The translations under genes and the position numbers were made by a program. A stretch of 7,285 nucleotides of DNA from an uncultured Clostridia bacterium (lineage in GTDB: Bacteria > Bacillota > Clostridia > Lachnospirales > Lachnospiraceae). Below the pieces are notes generated by a model. That model made no database searches and was not told where the DNA came from. It saw nothing but the letters and a program-made list of their open reading frames with translations. The stretch spans positions 1 to 7,285 of the forward strand of contig CAMZAI010000137.1 of the NCBI GenBank assembly GCA_947304065.1, read 5' to 3'. Each line of letters begins with the position of its first letter. Position 1 is the stretch's first letter. Below, piece after piece: positions 1 to 5,024 of this stretch.

Positions 1-528
1 GAGAACCTCTTCACATTCCAGTACGGATATGAGAATGATACCTTCAAGTATGACGCCAACGGAAATGCAAACGTTCTTCCCGCAGAAGAGCAGAACGCAG
101 AGCACCTGATGGTTGCACGTCAGAACAAGGACTACTTCTGCATCGTTATCGAGGCAAGAAAGCTCGCTTCGATCGAGGATACTGTTACAGCTTCCTATCC
201 TGCAGCTTATAAGGACAGCGCTGATTTCTACAAGCAGATCATCGAGAACTACTACAATTACAAGAAGGTTATCGCGAATACTCCCATGTATGCGGTTACC
301 GACTGTAAGTTCGCAGCAACACTCGAGCAGGCAGCAAGCCTTTCGGAGTATCTGTGCAGCCAGTACGCTACTTACGCTTCACAGCTTACCATCTGCAAGG
401 AGTCTGAGTTCGACGCTCTCTACACAAGCCTTTGCGAGAAGTACCTCAATGACGGCTACCAGACAGTTATCGACGAGAGAAAGGCTCTCTACGATGCAGG
501 CAAGACCTCGAGTCTTCCCAAGTATTGA
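1..528 (+). CDS. C-terminal part of a probable extracellular solute-binding protein (sugar ABC transporter), 5' truncated
   Basis: The reading frame is open from the first base and ends at TGA 526-528, giving the last 175 residues; the start, signal peptide and lipobox lie outside the window. The fragment is soluble, with no membrane segment. It is rich in Tyr, Ala and Lys and has long predicted helices (about residues 68-93 and 104-165). The opening YGYENDTFKYDANGN resembles the late 'WGIEGVdY...dG' segment of LipO/YtcQ-type family 1 solute-binding proteins. The ending, with FDALYTSLCEKYLNDGYQTVIDERKALYD (split here as FDALYTSLCEKYL and NDGYQTVIDERKALYD), resembles their final helix, where a 'yd.y...lk..Gld.yi.i.q.ayd' pattern is usual. 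Such proteins capture oligosaccharides outside the cell for an ABC importer. Only the C-terminal third or so is visible, so the family call is an inference from pattern. The codon choice is strongly biased, consistent with high expression. A hairpin terminator follows. Confidence 0.6.
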   Translation, partial: ENLFTFQYGYENDTFKYDANGNANVLPAEEQNAEHLMVARQNKDYFCIVIEARKLASIEDTVTASYPAAYKDSADFYKQIIENYYNYKKVIANTPMYAVTDCKFAATLEQAASLSEYLCSQYATYASQLTICKESEFDALYTSLCEKYLNDGYQTVIDERKALYDAGKTSSLPKY

Positions 529-555
529 TATCAAAGTAAAACATAAGACATGATA

Positions 556-588
556 AAACGTCCTGCCCGGGATCCGGGCAGGACGTTT
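556..588. terminator. Perfect 15-bp hairpin, probable bidirectional terminator
   Basis: Bases 556-570 and 574-588 are exact reverse complements around a 3-base loop (GAT). The stem is GC-rich in its upper part (CGTCCTGCCCGG). On the plus strand it is followed only by a short T run (TTT within the stem, then GCATAC). On the minus strand it is followed by TTTT (complement of 555-558) and then ATCATG. It sits between two convergent genes, 27 bp after the stop of the left gene and 41 bp before the stop of the minus-strand gene, which suits a shared terminator. The U tracts are short, so efficiency is uncertain. Confidence 0.8.
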
Positions 589-629
589 GCATACTCTCAG
601 AGTTTAATGATCTGTTATTGAAGAGAAGT

Positions 630-1256
630 TTATTTATTTACATCGATGTAGCTGTACAATGTATATTTCGATATTCCGAAGTACTTCGATACCTTGTCGC
701 CGGACTTTGTGATGAGGAACGCTCCGCTGTCGTTGAGGAACTGGATCGCGGCTGTCTTTTCTTCCTTGGTCATGTAGGCTACGGGCTTGCCGATCTTCTT
801 TACCGAGCGCTCAATGAGGTCGTCGAGCAGGTCGTTGACATTGTTCGTGATCTTCTCGGCGTCGGCGTCGCTGTCCTCGGAACCGATGAAGGATTTCAGC
901 GCGTTCTCCGTCATCATGAAGCCTGTGATGTCGTAGTTGATCGCGAGGATGTATACCGGAACCCCTTCATCGTTGCGGATATAGATCGTGCTGGACTTTA
1001 AGATCCTGCCGTCCTTCGTCCTGGTAAGGTATCCGAGATGGTCCTCTGTTTTCGACATGTCGTTATGAAGAGCATCGAGTACCACATGGGAAGGTCCGTC
1101 GCCGACCTTGCGGTTGCTGACATGACCGTTCTCAATGAATACGACCGATGAATTCAGGCTGCTTTCGGAAAGATCGTGGACCACAACCTCGCAGTTGGAA
1201 CCGAACTGTACGGCTATTCCGTGAGCTATTTCTTTGAGGATTTCGAGTGAAATCAT
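630..1256 (-). CDS. YheO-like PAS domain and DauR-like HTH transcriptional regulator
   Basis: This 208-residue protein has the two-part layout of the YheO/DauR family. An N-terminal PAS-like sensor spans about residues 4-112 and includes NCEVVVHDLS (21-30), the family's characteristic 'cEvVlHDls' segment, and the strand VYILAINYDITG (101-112). An acidic linker (124-134) leads to a C-terminal helix-turn-helix at about 145-206; KVSKYFGISKYTLYSYID (188-205) matches the family's 'vA..LgvSryTvYnYl' recognition region. The protein is soluble and presumably cytoplasmic. Family members act as DNA-binding regulators (E. coli DauR represses D-arginine use), but the ligand and targets here cannot be read from the sequence. 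The ATG at 1256 is preceded by GGAGG five bases upstream (complement of 1262-1266). The gene starts 18 bp after the upp stop with no terminator between them, so it is probably cotranscribed from the upp promoter. Confidence 0.85.
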   Translation of the reverse strand: MISLEILKEIAHGIAVQFGSNCEVVVHDLSESSLNSSVVFIENGHVSNRKVGDGPSHVVLDALHNDMSKTEDHLGYLTRTKDGRILKSSTIYIRNDEGVPVYILAINYDITGFMMTENALKSFIGSEDSDADAEKITNNVNDLLDDLIERSVKKIGKPVAYMTKEEKTAAIQFLNDSGAFLITKSGDKVSKYFGISKYTLYSYIDVNK

Positions 1257-1274
1257 AAAAACCTCCGTTAAAAC

Positions 1275-1916
1275 TTATTTCGTTCCGTACAGACGGTCGC
1301 CGCAGTCACCGAGACCGGGCACGATGTATGCGTTCTCGTTGAGCCTCTCGTCTACGACCGCGCACCATACGGGAATGTCGGGATATACCTTGTGGAAGGC
1401 TTCAATGCCTTCGGGAGCAGCGATCATGCTCACCCAGCGGATATTCTTGCAGCCTCTGTCCATGATGAAGCGGGTAGCGGCGATAGCCGAACCGCCGGTC
1501 GCAAGCATGGGATCGAGGAGGATAACCTCGCTCTCGGCTACGTCATCGGGAAGCTTGCAGTAATACTCGATCGGCTCATGCGTCTCGTGGTCGCGGTAAA
1601 GACCGATATGACCTACACGAACCTGGGGAAGGATCTTCAGCATTCCGTCCGCCATGCCGAGTCCGGCGCGAAGAACGGGAACGAGAGTGATCTTCTTCTT
1701 GTGAGAGAGTACCTTCGTGGTGCATTTGCAAATGGGAGTTTCAACTTCGATATCTTCAAGCTCGAAATCGCGGGTTACCTCGTAAGCCATGAGCATCGAG
1801 ATCTCGGAAACCAGTTCACGGAAATCCTTTGTGGAGGTGTTCTTATCGCGAAGAAGTGAGGTTTTGTGCTGGATCAGCGGGTGATCGAAGATGAAAGCAT
1901 TTTCAAACTGCTGCAT
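1275..1916 (-). CDS. upp: Uracil phosphoribosyltransferase
   Basis: The enzyme converts uracil and PRPP to UMP and pyrophosphate in the cytoplasm (pyrimidine salvage). The 213-residue length is close to the usual 208-210 for the family. Family motifs visible in order are: FDHPLIQHK (10-18) near the N-terminus, VLRAGLGM (81-88), the PRPP-binding loop DPMLATGGSA (135-144), and the uracil-binding C-terminus PGLGDCGDRLYGTK (200-213). The last motif carries Cys where Ala is common (GDAGD), which is unlikely to abolish activity. The ATG at 1916 is chosen because AAAGGAG lies nine bases upstream and the FDHPLIQHK motif then falls at its normal distance. The frame extends further upstream, but that part overlaps the promoter. 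It is the first gene of a minus-strand unit with the PAS/HTH regulator. Confidence 0.97.
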   Translation of the reverse strand: MQQFENAFIFDHPLIQHKTSLLRDKNTSTKDFRELVSEISMLMAYEVTRDFELEDIEVETPICKCTTKVLSHKKKITLVPVLRAGLGMADGMLKILPQVRVGHIGLYRDHETHEPIEYYCKLPDDVAESEVILLDPMLATGGSAIAATRFIMDRGCKNIRWVSMIAAPEGIEAFHKVYPDIPVWCAVVDERLNENAYIVPGLGDCGDRLYGTK

Positions 1917-1925
1917 GATGTGACG

Positions 1926-1932
1926 CTCCTTT
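1926..1932 (-). promoter_or_regulatory. Ribosome binding site of upp
   Basis: The complement reads AAAGGAG and ends nine bases before the ATG at 1916. It fixes the upp start at 1916 rather than the TTG at 1973, which has no such site and lies inside the promoter. Confidence 0.8.
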
Positions 1933-1956
1933 GTATATATATTCTTATTTATTTTG

Positions 1957-1985
1957 ATTCTAGCATAACGCAAAATTTTTGTACA
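1957..1985 (-). promoter_or_regulatory. Sigma-A-type promoter of upp with extended -10
   Basis: On the minus strand a -35-like TGTACA (1980-1985, four of six matches to TTGACA) is followed after 17 bases by TAGAAT (1957-1962, five of six matches to TATAAT). TATG immediately precedes the -10 with one base between, giving the extended form TATGCTAGAAT. Transcription would start near 1950, leaving a leader of about 34 nt. An AT-rich stretch (about 1986-2035) lies upstream and could act as an UP element. The call is by inspection only. Confidence 0.65.
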
Positions 1986-2061
1986 GTTTAAAAAAATAAA
2001 TTTTCCCTTTCGAAAAAAGAAAAATAACCTTAAGCCTCAAAATTGTGCTACTACTTTGTGA

Positions 2062-2077
2062 TGTATTATGATAGAAT
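2062..2077 (+). promoter_or_regulatory. Extended -10 promoter of xpt
   Basis: TAGAAT (2072-2077) is preceded by TATG and one base, giving TATGATAGAAT, the same extended -10 form as the upp promoter on the other strand. No convincing -35 lies at 16-18 bases (the best spacing reads TACTAC at 2049-2054), which is tolerable for an extended -10 promoter. The predicted start near 2084 gives a leader of about 34 nt, too short for a purine riboswitch of the kind found before Bacillus xpt. Confidence 0.6.
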
Positions 2078-2100
2078 AAGTTTTATCAACAACCAGTTGC

Positions 2101-2109
2101 AAAGGAAGG
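2101..2109 (+). promoter_or_regulatory. Ribosome binding site of xpt
   Basis: AAAGGAAGG ends eight bases before ATG 2118. It supports that start over the in-frame ATG at 2043, which precedes the predicted transcription start. Confidence 0.75.
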
Positions 2110-2117
2110 TAAGAAGG

Positions 2118-2702
2118 ATGAAACTCTTAAAAGAAAGGATCCGCAGGGAGGGAAACGTTAAACCCGGGAATGTCCTTAAAGTAGACATGTTCCTTAACCA
2201 TCAGATCGATGTTGAACTGATGAATGAGATCGGCAAAGAATTCAAGCGTCTTTTCGGTGACAAAAAGCCTACGAAGATACTCACGATCGAGGCTTCCGGC
2301 ATCGCGATCGCCTGCATTACCGCGCAGTATTTCAATGTGCCCGTGGTATTCGCGAAGAAGGCGCAGAGCATCAATCTCGACGGTGATTCCTACACCACCA
2401 AGATCGAGAGCTTCACTCACAAAAAGGTTTACGACGTTATCGTCTCAAAGAAATACCTCAGCAGGGACGACAGGATACTGATCGTCGACGACTTCCTTGC
2501 GAACGGATGCGCGCTGCTCGGACTGATCGACATCGTGAAGTCGGCGGGAGCGTCGCTCGAGGGCATCGGCATCGTTATCGAGAAGGGCTTCCAGAGCGGC
2601 GGCAAGGCTATCCGCGACATGGGCATCGATCTTAAGTCGCTCGCGATCATCGAGAGCATGAACGCCGAGACCGGAGAGGTAGTATTTTCTGACGAAGACT
2701 GA
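2118..2702 (+). CDS. xpt: Xanthine phosphoribosyltransferase
   Basis: The enzyme makes XMP from xanthine and PRPP, returning the base to the guanine nucleotide pool; it is cytoplasmic. From the ATG at 2118 the product is 194 residues, the same as Bacillus subtilis Xpt. Characteristic segments are the N-terminal MKLLKERI, FLNHQID (25-31), the segment around YTTKIESFTHKK (92-103), the PRPP loop ILIVDDFLANGCAL (120-133; acidic pair Asp124-Asp125) and IEKGFQSGGK (154-163). Cys131 replaces the Gln common after DDFLANG. It is divergent from upp across a 201-bp control region and is followed 20 bp later by an AI-2E family permease gene with no terminator between, so it probably leads the downstream operon. 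The usual partner, a pbuX-type xanthine permease, is absent. Confidence 0.95.
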   Translation: MKLLKERIRREGNVKPGNVLKVDMFLNHQIDVELMNEIGKEFKRLFGDKKPTKILTIEASGIAIACITAQYFNVPVVFAKKAQSINLDGDSYTTKIESFTHKKVYDVIVSKKYLSRDDRILIVDDFLANGCALLGLIDIVKSAGASLEGIGIVIEKGFQSGGKAIRDMGIDLKSLAIIESMNAETGEVVFSDED

Positions 2703-2722
2703 ATTTTTGTGAGAGGCACGAA

Positions 2723-4246
2723 ATGAAGGAAGAGAAGCTGATAGTTGAGCGCCGCGGCAGCAAATGGAAGATATACGCCGTCTACGGACTTACTGCGTTC
2801 ATCGTTATAGCCGCAGCGATCCTGCTGGTTTTCATGTTCGTTAGACATGAGGATTTCACCGAAACCCTCTTAAAGATCAGAAAGGCCCTTGCGCCAGCTC
2901 TGGTCGGCGCCGTTATGGCCTATGTCATGAACCCTCTCATGGTCTTTTTTGAGGGGAAGCTCAAGCAGTTCTTTTACAAGCACGCGAAGAAGCTCAGCCG
3001 TGCGGACAAAGCTGCGCGCATTATCAGCATCATAATCACTCTTATCCTTGTTCTCCTGCTGGTCGGCTTTTTGATCTATCTTATGATCCCCCAGCTGATC
3101 TCGACCATCACCGGCATCAGTACTTCGTTCCAGGACCAGGTCAATAACGTCCGTGACTGGTATATCGGTCTCGGTCTCGAGGAGTCGTTCCTCGGAAATT
3201 ATCTCGAGCTGGGTTTTGACAAGCTCACGGTCTATGTCCAGGATTTCATGGAGAACCGGATGCTCGATTTCGCGAAGAATGTCCTCGGATCGGTAGCGAC
3301 CGGAGCGTGGCGTTTTATCGGAACCATTTACAATATTCTGATCGGTCTTATTTTCTCCATCTATATCCTCGGCTGCAAGGAAAAGCTTTCCGCCATCTCG
3401 AAGAAGATCACTTATGCGATCTTCAAGCGCAAAACGGCGAACAACATCGTCAGGATCACGAGAGCGTGTCATATCAAGTTTACCGGCGCCATCACGGGCA
3501 AGATCATCGATTCGTTCATAATCGGTCTGCTCTGCTATGTTGCGATGGTACTGCTCGATATCCCGTATCCTCCGCTGATCAGCGCGATCGTAGGCGTTAC
3601 CAATGTGATCCCTTTCTTCGGACCGTTCATCGGAGCGATCCCGAGCGCGATACTCATTTTGTTCGCAAACCCTGTAAAGTGCCTGTACTTTATCATCCTT
3701 ATCGTTGTGCTCCAGCAGCTTGACGGCAATCTCATCGGTCCCAAGATCGTCGGCGAGTCCGTCGGACTTTCGCCTTTCTGGGTACTCTTTGCATGTACCT
3801 TCTTCGGAAGCCTTTGGGGTGTTGCGGGCATGCTCATCGCCGCGCCTTTGATGGCGTGCATTTACATGATAGTTAAGGAGCTTGTCGAGAACAGGCTTCA
3901 CAGAAAGGGTCTGATGATCGAGACCTCGGAATACGAGGATCTGGAACGGGTGGACGAGACGGAGATGTTCTGTCTTGTAGTGGATAATCCGGAACCGGAT
4001 AAGGCAGATCCCGGAGCTGCCGGGGACGGCGGACCCGAACCCGCAGGCGTAAAGCCCGAGGAATACGTTCCGGCCACTATCAAGGAGCTGAACCGCGCGG
4101 CAGGCACGGATAAATACACGATCGATTCCGATTTCGAATTCGAAGAGCCGGAAAAGCCCAAAGTGAATGCGGCGCCCAAGGAAGCGCCTCCGGCAAAAAA
4201 GAAAAGTCCCATAGAATTTTTGAAAGGTTTAAAACGTAAGAAATGA
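2723..4246 (+). CDS. AI-2E family transporter (PF01594 type), polytopic membrane protein
   Basis: This 507-residue membrane protein has hydrophobic segments near residues 16-40, 52-76, 99-127, 195-218, 260-281, 284-318, 320-332 and 350-387. The family signature is clear: GVTNVIPFFGPFIGAIPSA (291-309) and the late NLIGPKIVGESVGLSPFWV (336-354), followed by a Gly-rich segment and the last helix. Family members include TqsA/YdiK-type exporters and Na+/H+ antiporter-like proteins, so the substrate is open and autoinducer-2 should not be assumed. The core ends near residue 395. A tail of about 110 residues follows, first acidic and Pro/Gly-rich (400-480), then basic (AKKKSPIEFLKGLKRKK, 491-507); this is longer than in a minimal family member. 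The start ATG 2723 has GAGAGG six bases upstream. Its stop overlaps the next start by four bases (ATGA). Confidence 0.9.
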   Translation: MKEEKLIVERRGSKWKIYAVYGLTAFIVIAAAILLVFMFVRHEDFTETLLKIRKALAPALVGAVMAYVMNPLMVFFEGKLKQFFYKHAKKLSRADKAARIISIIITLILVLLLVGFLIYLMIPQLISTITGISTSFQDQVNNVRDWYIGLGLEESFLGNYLELGFDKLTVYVQDFMENRMLDFAKNVLGSVATGAWRFIGTIYNILIGLIFSIYILGCKEKLSAISKKITYAIFKRKTANNIVRITRACHIKFTGAITGKIIDSFIIGLLCYVAMVLLDIPYPPLISAIVGVTNVIPFFGPFIGAIPSAILILFANPVKCLYFIILIVVLQQLDGNLIGPKIVGESVGLSPFWVLFACTFFGSLWGVAGMLIAAPLMACIYMIVKELVENRLHRKGLMIETSEYEDLERVDETEMFCLVVDNPEPDKADPGAAGDGGPEPAGVKPEEYVPATIKELNRAAGTDKYTIDSDFEFEEPEKPKVNAAPKEAPPAKKKSPIEFLKGLKRKK

Positions 4247-4986
4247 GCAGGTTATTCAATCCGGACAACGGATTCTTCACATTTATCAACAAGGCGATCG
4301 ATACATTCTGGCTGGGCTTTTTATGGTTCATCATCAGCCTCGGGCTTGTAGTTGCATCGATCTTTATCGGAAATGACGTCGTTTTCTTTGCGGCGATCTT
4401 TATCTCATCGTTCCTTATCGGACCGGCCAGCTCCGCGCTGTATTACGCCACAGTGAAGGTTACGCGCAGGAGCAGGAGTTACGCGACGACGGAGTTTTTC
4501 CGTTCGTTCAAGCTGAACTTTAAGGTCGCTTCTCCGATGTCATTCATTTACAGCCTTTTCGCGTATCTGATGTACATCGACATCCAGTACGCGAACGCTC
4601 TTATTGAAGAAGGCAATTCTTTCGGCAATGTAATGTTCGCGGTGTTCGTTGCCGGATGCATATTCGCGGGAGTATCCCTTGCGTGGGCGTTCCCGATCCT
4701 TTCACGTTTTACCGTGAGTCTCGGCGGACTTTTCCGAAACGCCATTCTCATCGCGACCAAGCATCTTGTGAGATCGTTCGTCCTCATCATCCTCTGGGGA
4801 GCGGTGGGCTTACTTGTTTATGTATTTTATGAGTTTCTGCTTTATCTGATCATTCTGATACCGCTGATACCGGGTCTTCTGGCACTTGTGAGATCCTTTA
4901 TCATCGAGCCGGTTCTTAAGAAATATACTTCAGAGTCGGAGGGCACTCCCGAGGAGACCGGAGTTGACGAGTGGTACCGCGAATGA
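4243..4986 (+). CDS. YesL-like (DUF624) membrane protein
   Basis: The 247-residue protein has about six hydrophobic segments (roughly residues 21-43, 46-66, 98-116, 128-150, 174-195 and 196-219) and a short charged C-terminal tail. The DUF624/YesL pattern is visible: an N-terminal 'FNpDngff.fi.k..D.f.L..LW', then GPASSALYYATVKV (60-73), and YATTEFFRSFKLNFKVA (80-96), matching the family's 'GaattAlyy...k' and 'y....Ff.sFk.NFk.a'. The biochemical role of the family is not established. YesL-like genes often accompany carbohydrate uptake genes in Firmicutes, and here the product is followed by a glycogen enzyme. The ATG at 4243 overlaps the previous stop as ATGA. Only a distant GAAAGG (4222-4227) could serve as ribosome site, so translation is probably coupled to the upstream gene. 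Confidence 0.85.
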   Translation: MSRLFNPDNGFFTFINKAIDTFWLGFLWFIISLGLVVASIFIGNDVVFFAAIFISSFLIGPASSALYYATVKVTRRSRSYATTEFFRSFKLNFKVASPMSFIYSLFAYLMYIDIQYANALIEEGNSFGNVMFAVFVAGCIFAGVSLAWAFPILSRFTVSLGGLFRNAILIATKHLVRSFVLIILWGAVGLLVYVFYEFLLYLIILIPLIPGLLALVRSFIIEPVLKKYTSESEGTPEETGVDEWYRE

Positions 4987-5008
4987 TCGTATCTTAATTT
5001 TCTTTTTC

Positions 5009-5014
5009 AGGAGG
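5009..5014 (+). promoter_or_regulatory. Strong ribosome binding site of glgB
   Basis: AGGAGG ends ten bases before ATG 5025 and decides the glgB start. It is the strongest Shine-Dalgarno site of the plus-strand run. The 38-bp gap from 4987 to 5024 shows no terminator hairpin and no convincing promoter. Confidence 0.85.
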
Positions 5015-5024
5015 AAACAGACAT

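Noticed and set aside
566..575. Adjacent SmaI- and BamHI-like sites (CCCGGGATCC) suggesting a cloning junction
   Set aside because: They form the top of a perfect 15-bp hairpin between two convergent genes, which is explained by a terminator, and flanking sequence on both sides is natural coding DNA.
593..603. Short inverted repeat ACTCT-C-AGAGT
   Set aside because: A one-base loop cannot form a stable hairpin and five base pairs are expected by chance.
618..1001. Plus-strand open frame of 127 codons opposite the PAS/HTH regulator
   Set aside because: It is the mirror of a gene with clear YheO and HTH motifs, and it overlaps that gene's end without its own ribosome site or motif.
1917..1973. 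An upstream TTG start adding 19 residues to Upp
   Set aside because: The extra part would overlap the -10 region and precede the predicted transcript start. The ATG at 1916 has AAAGGAG at good spacing and matches family length.
2008..2015. TTTCGAAA palindrome in the upp/xpt control region as a possible operator
   Set aside because: Eight bases of A/T-rich palindrome are common in such a tract, and it does not match a PurR box or other known operator; kept only as part of the central tract.
2043..2117. An upstream ATG start adding 25 residues to Xpt
   Set aside because: It lies upstream of the extended -10 at 2072-2077, and the ATG at 2118 gives exactly 194 residues with a good ribosome site.
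2870..3901. A 343-codon open frame on the minus strand opposite the AI-2E family gene
   Set aside because: Its product is an Arg/Asp/Glu-rich low-complexity sequence typical of the antisense of a hydrophobic gene, with no recognisable motif. The plus-strand frame carries clear family signatures and operon spacing.
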